Shown piece by piece: positions 13,487 through 24,333 of a stretch of DNA of 64,000 nt. This DNA comes from Pelodera strongyloides. Its lineage: Eukaryota; Nematoda; Chromadorea; Rhabditida; Rhabditidae. The notes under the pieces were generated by a model, which made no database searches, was not told where the DNA came from, and worked only from the letters and a program-made list of their open reading frames with translations. The stretch is from the NCBI GenBank assembly GCA_036852015.1, contig JAANDG010000013.1:372001-436000 (forward strand). Direction: 5' to 3'. Position 1 is the first letter of the stretch. Each line of letters begins with the position of its first letter. The translations under genes and the position numbers were made by a program.

Positions 13487-14025
13487 ATTTCCTTCGTGTC
13501 ATATCCAACTGTCCAGGTCCAGGATTCGTAGGGTTCCTTGTGATCGTATGTGTACGACTTCCAAATTGAGGTAATCATCGGCGCATCCCATCAAATCATC
13601 CTAAAATAGAATAGATTAATACGCACTAACCATCCATATAGACTGTCATATGAATACAAGTGGTTAACAAAACAAGTACTGATGAGACTCGAAACGTGTA
13701 ATGGGGAAAATCGGTGTGATTCTGTCAATACTACCGTATTTCTGCACGAAACTTGCATATATAATACGAAAAATTAAAGAAATATTCTCGTGTAGTTCCA
13801 AAATACTGTACATTTTCGCTATACTTGGAAACCCCATTATTAGCTGACAAGCAGATGACGCCGCACACAACGAAACGCTCAAAAGAAGATCTCGTCTTTC
13901 AAAGTACCTCGTTCACGTTCACGGGCTTGCAATCCTCCGGTCGCGCTCCATATTTGATGGCGGCGGAGCTTCTTTCCTCCTCCGTTTTGGATAAGCCGGC
14001 GGATTGTGTTCACGAGGATGCCGTC
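13487..14025 (-). other. Coding-like exons of uncertain frame
   Basis: Two minus-strand segments look coding but do not give one clean model. Segment 13908-14025 has several open frames; one reads KTEEERSSAAIKYGARPEDC and ends at a GAG|GTACTT donor. Segment 13487-13600 follows a TATTTTAG acceptor. In the spliced phase it gives DDLMGCADDYLNLEVV and stops early; in another phase it gives WDAPMITSIW to TKEIGA with a stop at 13487, but an in-frame TGA lies directly before that stretch. The plus strand of 13825-14088 is open too. It may be a small gene, a pseudogene or chance; no family recognised. Confidence 0.25.
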
Positions 14026-14099
14026 CGTCAAATGTTAAGCGACCACGTACTAAAGGGATATGATAAAGGTCTAGGCAATTGGCAATGAGTAAAACTATA

Positions 14100-15277
14100 C
14101 GCTGAATGTTACTACACTTGACCTCCGGATGTTACCTCCGGATGTTACCTCCGGCTGCGCCTGCGCTCTTACTCATACTGTTAAAGAAACCATGAATCAT
14201 GAGACAAGTTAGTTCGCGACGGTTTTTTTTGCAAATATGTCCCTTCATTTGCATTCTCTCTTACGTAACAAAACCACAGAATAGTCTTGAGAGTTGAGAG
14301 TTCGCGTTTTCATAAACCGGGAAAACATCATTCTCCTCTATTCCGCAACCGCGCAACACACAACGTACCCAACCTCCTTCGCGGATTGATTGTGTTGCAA
14401 TTGGCACGCGGTTGCTGTGCGGCCGACTGCGCGCGAACCCAGAGCCTGCTCGGCTACATATCCTCACAGACAACAAACAGCGCTGCTGGGTGCCAAGTCC
14501 CGCGGCAAGCTACGAATGCACGCCAATTAGCCTAACTGGATGCGCTGGCGCTGCGCACCACAGAACGTAGTTTATAATGCACAAATGCACGTGAACTTCT
14601 TTTTCTACGTTTTGTGGTGCGCACCCATCGAATCGTTTGCCGCTTTTGTGCCGCGCACACTAACAGTCGAAAGAATTGTGCCGTATGCCACTTTTTGCAA
14701 ACCTGAATTTAAACTTTAACGTTACGTCCTTTGTTTGCCCCTACATTTGTTCTTGGTAACCACAAATGTGGAGGACCGTCTCCTCCAAGAGAAGAGACAC
14801 CAAGGATTCAGGGTTCTCAACGGCTATTCCTAGCAACGTGCAGCTTCACGCATTTGTCGTATTTGCAAGTGCGCATCGCAAACATACACAGGCCAATTGG
14901 CCAATAGAGGGACGAAACACAAACGCACCGACAAGTCCGACAATCTTGATCACTTTTGTTGTGGTCTGCCATGGCTTGTTTTTCTCCTTATTCTCACGTT
15001 TCACTTGACAACCCTCGCATTGGCAATTTGGCATTCACGCACGTCCACCATGCGTTCTTCTGTAACTGAGGTCAAAGTAAGTGAACTAATTATGAATTAT
15101 AATAATATCCAAACAGTCGCCAACTATGAAAATAATAATCACTATAACCGCGGACCGCAGACCGCGGTTTATATCCTCCCATACAAAACTTGGTTATTTT
15201 TAATTACATACACTTTTAATCACATAAATGAGCCGCGACGCGACACGCGGACGGGCCGTACGGCCGGGTTTAGTACT
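14100..15277. other. Intergenic, no gene seen
   Basis: Only short open stretches without splice support. 15230-15280 repeats a GC-rich motif (GACGCGACACGC, CCGGGTTTAGTAC) also present near 8760-8830 in inverted orientation, so part of this is interspersed repeat. Confidence 0.5.
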
Positions 15278-15568
15278 GGGGTTTCCATGTTTGCGATTCG
15301 CACTGGCGAAAATGACAAACCGCTGTCCATGTACAAGTCGAGATAAATGACATGGTCCCGCAGCGATTTTGGATCTAGTATGGATCTATTTCAAAATAGT
15401 ACGGATCTATTTCAAATAGTATGGATCTGATGCACTTTCCCTGCAGGACCATGTCAAACGTGCGATTCGCATGGGTTACGGTAGGCAGTTGACATGCATG
15501 TAAAATGACTTGAACATGGACAGCGGTTTGTCATTTTCGCAAGTGCGAATCGCATACATGGAAACCCC
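15278..15568. mobile_element. Inverted-repeat element
   Basis: GGGGTTTCCATG and following sequence, including ACAAACCGCTGTCCATG, recurs as its complement at 15515-15568, giving ~60 bp arms around ~150 bp. The core holds a near-duplicated GGATCTATTTCAAA. Likely a non-autonomous transposon. Confidence 0.75.
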
Positions 15569-15628
15569 ATACCCTCCCTATAAACGGGACCTAAGCGCAG
15601 CGCTCACAGTTTGGTGCCACATCATGAT

Positions 15629-16666
15629 TTACGCCACCAGCACAAGTGAGGTTATCGTAGCAAGTTGCTTCTCACTAAGCAGCTTCTCCAGCACATTCTC
15701 GAGTTTCGTTTCGGCATTCTTATTCGCTCTAGGACAAAAAAGTCCAATGAATTAACCGACATAATTAGCTGCGACCAGGGCAACAGAGTAAGAAACAAAA
15801 AAAACTGCAAAAGTAACCAAATAACACACCAAACAACCCAGAAATAATAGTAAACCCATCTGAGGCGTCATCCTGCAGATATCAACACTAGAAACAGGAA
15901 AGAAGTAAACAAATAAGCCCGACGATACAGCAATACAGCAAAGAAGTGCATACCTTTTTACTTCTTCGTTGGAAACGGGCACTTCCGACGTTTGAACAGG
16001 CAGAAGTAGGGTGGAACTGAAAGTTAAACATAGGAAACACTCAAAGTGATAAATAACATGAATAACGAAAGCAAGGTAGAAGAAACAACAGCAAAAGAAG
16101 AGCAGAAACAAAACTGTCGGTCGAAAATTTTCTAGTATTTTCGCAACGCAACCAACTGCGTTACGTGCGTTTTTCCGTGCGATTTCTGAGCGCACAAAAA
16201 TCGCACGTTGGGCGCACAATTCACCCACAAATCTGTGCGAACCCTGGGCGAAATCTGTGCGATTTCTGTGCGATCGGGCCGGCCCTGTGCGATTTCTGTG
16301 CAGCGGCTTTGCTAGGCACTACGCGAATGTACGAAATGACGAATTCTTGTGCTTTCACAAATTGGGTACAATCCCGCTCTAAAACCGTGGAAAAAAATGT
16401 CATAGTATCTGTAATTTTCCATCCTTTACTCCATCAACTGTGTGTAGTGTGTACAATGGAAGAAAAATCCAATAAAGAATGCCATACGAAGAAAATATGT
16501 TTTATTTGTATAATATAATGAACAACAGCTGCAGTTTGTATAAGAAGAGAGTAGTGGAGAGAAGAGAGATGTAGATGTGATGCATAACGGGGTTGAACAA
16601 TGCAATAGTCGAGCCGATTCCTTTTCGAAGTTCACCATCGTTAGAGTGTAATTCAAGTGTGGACAT
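15629..16666 (-). CDS. Hypothetical small protein (tentative 4-exon model)
   Basis: Tentative exons (complement): 16636-16666, 16333-16378, 15954-16016, 15629-15728, giving 79 aa in frame. The ATG directly follows a TTGCTTTCAG acceptor, which fits trans-splicing. The last two exons are the best supported: AACTTTCAG and TCCTAG acceptors, a GTATGC donor, and a helical C-terminus containing ENVLEKLLSEKQ before the stop. The first two exons and their donors are guesses; an alternative reading of exon 1 stays open as MSTLELHSNDGELRKGIG and onward. A TGTGCGATTT repeat cluster sits in the intron at 16160-16310. I recognise no family, and the gene may be mis-spliced or not real. Confidence 0.35.
16160..16310. 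repeat. TGTGCGATTT-type interspersed repeat
   Basis: At least five copies in both orientations of a core TGTGCGATTTCTG, matching the cluster at 7742-7852. It lies in an intron of the tentative gene at 15.6-16.7 kb. Confidence 0.6.
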
Positions 16667-16759
16667 CTGAAAGCAATCAATAAAAACCAAATAACAGGCC
16701 AACATCCGAATTCATCCGAATAAGAGAAATAACATCCGAATTTGGAAACGCATCTCAAG

Positions 16760-17367
16760 TATCTGTTCCTATACCTGTATATTTATGCAAAGTGGGTTGG
16801 GCTAAATTATTTTATTCTAATAATGGTCATTTGCATAAATATGATGAATGTGAATGCAGCTATTTGACAATCAAACACTTCAGACAAATTATTGAAAAAA
16901 ACTTGGAGTTCTAACTCCTGAGCAAGGGAACTCCTGAGCAAGGGAAGCAAGGGAAGCAAGGGAAGGGAAGAGCCGGGAGGCTCCCAGCCTCCCAGTGGGA
17001 GGTGTGATAAAGAGAGGGATCACACTAAGAGACACGCAGAGCCGAATTCTCCCACCCAGGGAGGTTCTGGCTGTTCGTGCGTACGGCCACTGGGACATTA
17101 GAGTTAATAACATTACAATACTTAGTTAATATATGAATAAATAACGATTTTTAATTACGTAAATTTACAAAGCAATTAACAAACCTTGCTGAGGCAGAAA
17201 GAAAGAGCGGTAAAGGGCTTCCAAAACGACCCGTATACTGTTGCGTCTAAGTAGCGTCCTTATTCCATAAGCATAAGGAGAAGTTTCATAACTGTAAAAG
17301 ACAACCAGCAGAAAGAAAAATTTTGTAATTCTAAAATTAGGTAACCGAGATTCTCCCTACACCAAAC
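16760..17367. other. Intergenic, no gene seen
   Basis: Contains a short GCAAGGGAAG tandem run near 16920-16975 that creates an open minus-strand frame of no significance. Otherwise AT-rich with no exon signals. Confidence 0.5.
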
Positions 17368-17770
17368 GTTGCTCTAGGCAGGAAACCGGCGCTAGACTAG
17401 CACACACTACTCTAGAAGTGTGGTACTCGAATTCGGCTGGAGCCCAACACCGACCATATCCTACCTATCTAAACTAAAAGTAAACTACATCTGTTCTCTA
17501 GAGTGCCTCATCAGTCAGTAGTAAAATAATAACGTGTACATAGCCTCATACCTCATAGAATACGTCATGTCATAATACTCAATTAGGAAAAAAAAGTGAA
17601 TAAAATTCGAAATACGATGTACACATCATGTTGCTCTAGGCAGGAAAGCGGCGCTGGACTAGCACACACTACTCTAGAAGTGTGGTACTCGAATTCGGCT
17701 GGAGCCCAACACCGACCATATCCTACCTATCTAAACTAAAAGTAAACTACATCTGTTCTCTAGAGTGCCC
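17368..17770 (+). repeat. Diverged relative of the tandem-unit element, ~1.5 units
   Basis: One full 262 bp unit and a partial second share the blocks CTAGGCAGGAAA, CACACTAC, CCTACCTATCTAAACTAAA and TCTAGAGTGCC with copies A and B. The layout corresponds to the long unit form of copy B, including the GTCATAATACTCAATTA block that the copy A repeats lack. Confidence 0.8.
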
Positions 17771-18296
17771 TCGACCGCCACATATGACATAGCATGTACG
17801 GTAGCTCTTCAGAGTAGAAGTGAAGTGGCTTGCAGTTCCTAGTTCATACGATAAGTGAATCCGTTTTTTAACATGAAAATTGAATAAGTTTAAAGAAACA
17901 TTACAGTATATAATAATAATTAATAATAATTTATTGACACATTATATAAAGTATACAAGTGTGTATACAAATAACATGACTATGCACTATGCTTTTAACG
18001 TGCCCCCTTTGGAACCTTATTGTTAGACGCTAGATTACCAAATTTGACTTCACAAAGAAAAAATCTGCATCTGGCAATCTTTATTTGCTCTATAGGAATT
18101 GTATGGAACATTTATTTTTATGGAACTTCTTTGCATTTTCCATTTCTATGATCCTCGGACTTTCGGGCAACCGTTGCACTGTGCATCACTTGGTCGTGTG
18201 ATGACTGGAAGGAGTTTTGGAAGATGGGTCATCGCCACGTTCCACTCGGGACATGTGAGACGGCACTTGCAACGCTGTAAACATTTAGCTACATAG

Positions 18297-18477
18297 TTAA
18301 AGCGAAGTGCCGGCCGGTTTTTGAAACACATCGAGCACCCAAGCATTCTTATGCAGCTTATGCAAATGAATGTAAATTAGAATAAAAAATCAGCTAAATT
18401 CGAGCAACTTTGCATAAATACGTAAGAATTCAGCTGTCCATGATCCGTTTCAAAAACAGGCCGGGATTTCGCTTTAA
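18297..18477. mobile_element. TTAA MITE, GCCGGCCGG family
   Basis: Inverted ends TTAAAGCGAAGTGCCGGCC and complement, about 180 bp; interior contains GCATTCTTATGCAGCTTATG shared with the copies at 29586, 35124, 48940 and 53023. Confidence 0.85.
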
Positions 18478-18650
18478 AGTGGGAAACATTTGGTGACGGT
18501 GCTCGGTTTCATCGTGCTGATGCAACACAACTAATGCAAACTTATGCTCGAGGTCCCACAGTGTCCCGTGTTGTCCAACATTGTCAGTGTTTATTTGTCA
18601 GTGTTTATTTATTTGTAACTCAGGCAGGCATGTATAATTTCTATAATGCT

Positions 18651-18846
18651 TACCTTGATCACTCGGTCAATCAACTGATAGGTGCTCGGTTTTATTGCTC
18701 ACAGTAGTTTGGGTTATGCTTCCAAGGTACTGCTGATACAACCAAGTGACAACCAACGACAACCACTGACACTGACAACGAATGGCAATGACAAACACTT
18801 GACTACCCCTGGATACCTTGATCACTCGGTCAATCAGCTGATAGGT
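18651..18846. repeat. Direct repeat pair
   Basis: A ~34 bp sequence starting TACCTTGATCACTCGGTCAA occurs at 18651-18685 and 18814-18846. On the minus strand each copy ends in a splice-donor-like ATCAAG|GTA, and the upper copy is preceded by an open stretch MTTMISNNKELTQRMNQ. It could be a duplicated exon end, but I could not connect it to a gene. Confidence 0.5.
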
Positions 18847-19164
18847 AGTAGACGCGTTTGCAATCAGACATGCTTGGTTCATCCTTTGTGTCAATTCTTT
18901 GTTGTTACTGATCATCGTTGTCATTTTCTTGTAGCACTATAATTAGAACTTATTTTTTTTTTACAAACAAAGTGAACTGCAAAGCCAGTTGACGAACGAT
19001 GTTATTCGGTTAGAGAGAAACATGACAAAGCCTGCGATCTCACAAAAGGGCCGTGCGCACGCTTGCCCGCCTTGGAGCGTATTATCTTCACATAGATTAG
19101 CTATACCTGTTTCAGATTGTAGTACTGTATTTATTGCATTCTAGCACTATACTTAATGAATCAA

Positions 19165-20796
19165 TCATCGATGAAAACTTTCTTCTGGTAATGGTGGAAA
19201 TGGGGTGTCACGATCTTTCATAACATTTTTGTATAGTTCTTTTATAATGTAGTTCGCTGCCATATTTATGCATTCACTTAATAGCATTCTTTCTTTCGTC
19301 TTCGTGTTGCTCTATTTATGATGAAGCTTCCGTATACAGTACCCACCGAGGCTACAGTCTACAGTACCCACCGAAGCTACAGTCTACAGTACCCACCGAA
19401 GCTACATCTACAGTACCCACCGAAGCTACAGTCTACAGTACCCACCGAAGCTACAGTCTACAGTACCCACCGAAGCTACAGTCTACAGTACCCACCGAGG
19501 TTACAGTCTACAGTACCCACCGAGGCTACAGTCTACAGTACCCACCGAGGCTACAGTATACAGTACCCACCGAAGCTACAGTCTACAGTACCCACCTGAT
19601 TATACGGGGCGATCAGGATCTCCGGGAACGCGGGCGCCGCAGCCTTGGCCGCCTTTACAACAGTACTACCGGCCTTCGACTAAAATAAAAGTTTAACGAT
19701 TTTATATTTATTCATACAGAATTATTATTTATTTATAACAATTGTATAAAATAAGCGTGATTACGCACTTACACACTTAATTATATACATATACTCAGCT
19801 TACTCTAGCTCGTTCTTTTGGGTTTGAACTTGTCGCCTACGTAAAGAGTGCCGGATTCACGCGCGCCTGGCGACTGGTGTTATATACACCGTTCCGTTCA
19901 TTCAACGAGTTGTTATTTTACAAAGAAATGTTTTCAATTCTGCTGCACACATACACATACATACACACAGACACAAACAAACACACACGCGCATATACAC
20001 ACGCGCATACACACACATACACACACATACACACACACATACACACACATGCACACACATACACACAAACATACACACACCTTCATGTCGCTCTCAGCCC
20101 TCGTGTACAGGAGTCCCAATCCCAAAGGATCCGCAGCGACAATGTCCATGGCCATTGAAAACACATCTGAAATATGTTTTTTTTTGTCAATTTTTTTTGA
20201 GGCAAGTACAGACACGCACACACGCACGCACACACATACACACACACACACATATACAACACACACATGTATACACACGCACATACACACGCATGCACAC
20301 ACATACACACACGCGTACACATACACACACACACACACACTGCCTATTATACTACAACACACCATCAGCAATTGCCGACATATTCTTCCTCACAGCAATC
20401 CCGTTGGCAATTTTGTCGATGATCTAAAATCATGAGCATCATAGTATTTTCATCGTTACAAGTTACAACTTCTTCCTTACAAAGACAGTTTGTAGGCGAT
20501 TGTGTTACGTGCATAGATAGAATGAGAGAGGGAGTTGTCGCTTAGGCTTAGGCTTGGGCTTGGGCTTAGGCTTAGGCTTACGTTGTCATTGGCTGTCAAT
20601 TTTGTATGACATGCTTATTCTAAGACACAGTGGAATGCACAGTGCTCCATCCAACCTTGTTCATAATGTTATCCTTGAAATAGCTAGTAACCATCCGTTT
20701 GAACGTGTCCCTGAATGCAATACAATTCTTCGGGAGAGTCTGCGAGCCGACGCCCAAAATGATGCAACCCAAGAGGAAAAGTGACGCGAGACGCAT
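19165..20796 (-). CDS. Secreted protein of unknown family
   Basis: Exons (complement): 20656-20796, 20363-20423, 20081-20166, 19596-19679, 19165-19311, joined in frame to 172 aa. The ATG lies 8 nt after a GAATTTCAG acceptor, so it is probably trans-spliced. Residues 1-18 ([18 protein letters not shown]) are a clear signal peptide. The mature chain looks helical and has only two cysteines (Cys25, Cys138), possibly one disulfide; it has an Ala-rich segment ([10 protein letters not shown]) and a proline-rich C-terminus ([10 protein letters not shown]). No transmembrane segment follows the signal. I do not recognise the family. Three of the four introns start in or beside tandem repeats: (CA)n twice, and a 25 bp minisatellite whose every unit carries a donor-like GTGGGT. 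AATAAA lies about 30 nt after the stop. Intron 1 holds a TTAGGC run. Confidence 0.8.
19335..19595 (-). repeat. 25 bp minisatellite at a splice donor, ~11 copies
   Basis: Units of 25 bp on the plus strand read GTACCCACCGAAGCTACAGT plus CTACA. The array abuts exon 4 of the secreted-protein gene: on the minus strand the donor GTGGGT is the first element of the array and recurs in each unit. Confidence 0.95.
19944..20080. repeat. (CA)n microsatellite, intronic
   Basis: Imperfect CACACA/CATACA run that reads as GTGTGT on the gene strand and begins exactly at the donor of exon 3 of the secreted-protein gene. Confidence 0.95.
20208..20340. repeat. (CA)n microsatellite, intronic
   Basis: Imperfect CA/CG/TA dinucleotide run in intron 2 of the secreted-protein gene. 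Long open frames here are repeat artefacts. Confidence 0.95.
20541..20581 (+). repeat. Interstitial TTAGGC telomere-type repeats
   Basis: About seven hexamers of TTAGGC with two TTGGGC variants, in intron 1 of the secreted-protein gene. TTAGGC is the nematode telomere repeat. Confidence 0.9.
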
Positions 20797-21680
20797 CGTC
20801 GGACCTGAAATTCGCATAATTGTGCCATCTTAGAGCGGGTTGCTAGCGCATCGGGGGCGCTGAGCACATCGCGATTTTATCGCGAGTTCGGAACGCTTGA
20901 GAGAAAAAAACACATTGAGTAAAAAACTTTTCTGGAGTTGTAAATTTACAACTCCTCCTCACTACAAGTGATAAAGACTGACACATGAAAGGAACTGCTA
21001 TTACGCATCTGTATTTGTACGTCTACTGGGAAAGACAAACTGATCATTGAAAAATGTGTACCAACATGCCCAACAACTCTTTATATAGTAATAATTCCGG
21101 TAAAGCTAGAGCGTGGTCAGCCCTAATTGGGGGTCCAATTTTTGGAAATAATTGGCAAATTTTGAACATCGAAAATCGCGGTCTAAAACCACCACGCAGA
21201 TCAATTAGAGCACCGATTATTGGTCGATGAAAAAGCCCGCAAAAGGTCGCTTTACTACCGAAAAAGGGAAACAAATTACAATTATATTGTATGTAGTATA
21301 CATGGACGTGGCAAGGGCTTCTAAACGTATGCTCACGTTTTTATGAGGAAATTTTCTGTGCGCATTTGCGCCGAATGGGCGCGCAAAATGGAACAGGATT
21401 TGCATAAAATATTGTAAGCATACGTGCATACGTCTGTAAACCATGTGCCAAACCGCTTTAATTGGCCTACCGCTTTAATTGGCTGCTTGTTACCAAAAGG
21501 GGATATTTCAAAAATAATACGTGGAAACTGAATTTCGAAGTTTGTGCCTAAGAGCTACGCTATTGGTTCATGAAAATACCTTCTTTTTTTTGCTTTGTCC
21601 CTTTTGCTTCAAAGATATGTGATGTGTCTTTAATTTGCCTTTCTACTCCAATCAGAGCATGCATAGTTAACGCACATAAC

Positions 21681-21852
21681 CACCAAAGCGAAATGCGGAC
21701 CGGATTTTGAAGGCATCGTGGACAATTGAACTCTTGCGTATCTATGCTAATTTAGCTCGATTTTTTTCTTCTAATTTATTGTCATTTGCATAAGCTGCAT
21801 AAGAATGTTGGTGTACTCGGTGCGTTTCAAAAACCGGCAGGTATTTCGCTTT
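21681..21852. mobile_element. TTAA MITE, GCCGGCCGG family, diverged
   Basis: AAAGCGAAATGCGGACCGG at the left and its approximate complement ending in CTTTAA at the right; interior GCATAAGCTGCATAAGAATG is family-typical. The left TTAA is not intact. Confidence 0.65.
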
Positions 21853-21954
21853 AATTCATTATTCTGTACAAAAGCACCAGAGTTCCGTTTTCACCGGGTT
21901 CCGAGTGTGGGAACCACGCAATACGTTGGGAGATTGAGGGAGATGGAGAAAGAT

Positions 21955-22105
21955 AAAAAGAGAGGGAGAGAGACACGAGAGAGGGGGTAGAGAAAGAGAG
22001 AGAGAGAGAGAGAAGAGAGAGAAAGAGAGAGAGAGAAGGGGAGACTAGAGAGAGAGAGAAAGAGAGAGAGAGTAGGGGAAACCAGAGAGAGGGAGTGAGT
22101 GTACT
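21955..22105 (+). repeat. (GA)n array
   Basis: Imperfect GAGAGA/GAAAGA run ending about 50 bp before the transporter ATG. It may affect promoter structure; no function shown. Confidence 0.95.
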
Positions 22106-22156
22106 TCAACATATAACGTGGTAACTGATAACGAATCAACTGCTTCAGTCCCCGCT

Positions 22157-24292
22157 ATGGACTCGCAGGAGGACGCCGTCCCCCGACCAAGGAGACAGAC
22201 AAGGTAGTAAAATCTAGGTTCACTAATTGATTATCGACTGATTTATGCCTGGTTATCGATTTATTGAATGATTTATTCCTAGTCCACATTCAAAAGAGCC
22301 CTTACTTTATTTATTAGTTGAACATTCAACCTAAACCCTTCAACTGTGCGGTTGAAACAGTAACCATTCACTTACCTTTCAACAATGGAAAAATGTTTTT
22401 GTAATAAAAAACGTTCCGAAACGAAATGTCTATACAGGCTTTCGAACTGCAGACCAACTATGCAGACCACATGTAATTTATTAATAATTAAAGCGAAATG
22501 CCAGCTCCTTTGGAAATTTGCATATGATAAGCAAATCCTATGTATCCTATGCTAATTTTGCGCGATCGTCCACGGCTATCGCGCAAAATTAGCATATGAT
22601 ACATAGGATTTGCTTATCATATGCAAATTTTCCAAAGGAGCTGGCATTTCGCTTTAATGATAGAATGATATGCCTCCTGTTGAGCCAAAGTAATTATACT
22701 AATAATAATGTTTATTACTGTGGTGTGCAATAGCACACATACTTATAGACAATATATCAAAATAAAAAGCACAAAAAACTGTCATAAATTACATTGTATG
22801 GTGAGAAAGTGACAATAATGTATAGTGATAATGATTAAAGCGAAATGCTAGCCTCTTTGGAAAATTTGCATATGATAAGCAAATCCTATGTATCCTATGC
22901 TAATTTTGTATGATTGCCGTGGACGATCGTACAAAATTAGCATAGGATACATAGGATTTGCTTATCATGTGCAAATTTTCCAAAGGGGCTAGCATGTCGC
23001 TTTAAAGATCTGAATCAACTTCTACTTCTACTCATTGCAGGTCTCGTGCCGTATTTGCTCTCCCCAAGAAGAAGAAAGCAGACGTTGTCTTCTATACGCA
23101 CTTTGAAGAGGTCAGTCGTTCTGAACTCTGAACTCTTTGAAAGATCGTAAACGTAAGCTGGACAACAGCATTTCTATATATTATATGCAAATTTCTGTAT
23201 CATCTCGGAGTTGCGGCACTGAATGGAACACTTTTGCATATAATACATGGGCATGCAATTATATAACATACATTTTATGAACCACGTTCCAGAAGCGATA
23301 TATCAGGAAAACACACTTGTTCAGCGCATTTTTCTTTTCCATGAAAAAAGTTACTAATCCTCTTGGTCCTACAAATTGATACTAACTAAACCCCCAGTCC
23401 AGGTGCTCCAGAAAATCAACCCTTTCGGCCAGTATCAAATATTTTGCTGTATTGTCATCCTCTATGCTTCAATAGAATGGACAGGTCGGTGATTATTTAT
23501 TGATTATTATTATTTTCGATCTATCATTAATTTATCGATATCTTATATTATGCCCCAAGTTATTCTAATAAACCAAAAGTATAGTATAACTGGTAATGAA
23601 ATAAAAGCTAACTATTAGAAAGAACTAAAAGAAATAGTGAAAAAAGAAAATTATACAAAAGTACCCGGTAATACCCAGGTAACCCGTTTCGAGAAGTATA
23701 AGAAAACAGTTATACTTCTTTTCAATGTACAACTACTTCTCTCTCAATATTCTATTCTTCGTAAATTGATGCGCGATACGAACCTTTTTCTGAACTACTG
23801 CTACGTTGTTTCTGAAAGGAAATTAAGCGTCATGCTGATAAAGAAAGAGTACACATTCCTATACTCATATTAGTCAATATATGATCAATAAATCATATTG
23901 ACCCATGCCATCCAAGTGGCAAAATCTTCACTTCTTCAAAAGCACAATTAGCAAAAATGAATTCGTAGATTTACTATGCGTAAAATACGTATCAGCCCAA
24001 CCCCACATTGTAGAGGGCTAGCATATAGTACCTAGTAACATGTAGTACATATAGTACCATATTAGTATCATCTTCGCAAGCCAGCAATCATTCCCAGATG
24101 GCTGCTAACGGTAGCAAAATCAGAAGTGCCGGATTAGGCTTATAGTTCTATTTAAGACGACTATCACTAAGGCACTTATCACCGTTTCCCCTTTCTCAAA
24201 ATGCGTAGTTTCTTATCAGAAACAACTCAGCGTTGACTACACAGAAAAGGAATTTTGAGTATTTTGTTATAAGGACAACGGGGTTTTTTAAT

Positions 24293-24333
<41 letters not shown>

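Larger units (their letters stand above)
20870..22156. other. Intergenic and transporter upstream region
   Basis: No gene seen. It contains a TTAA-type MITE (21681-21852), a (GA)n array (21955-22105), and sequence immediately 5' of the transporter ATG ending in a CTGCTTCAG acceptor at about 22148. No clear TATA element recognised. Confidence 0.5.

Noticed and set aside
16889..17113. 74 aa minus-strand ORF
   Set aside because: Driven by a GCAAGGGAAG tandem run; no acceptor, donor or family support.
19848..20435. Long His/Thr-rich and Cys/Val-rich ORFs on both strands
   Set aside because: Translations of (CA)n microsatellites that span real exons of the minus-strand secreted-protein gene.
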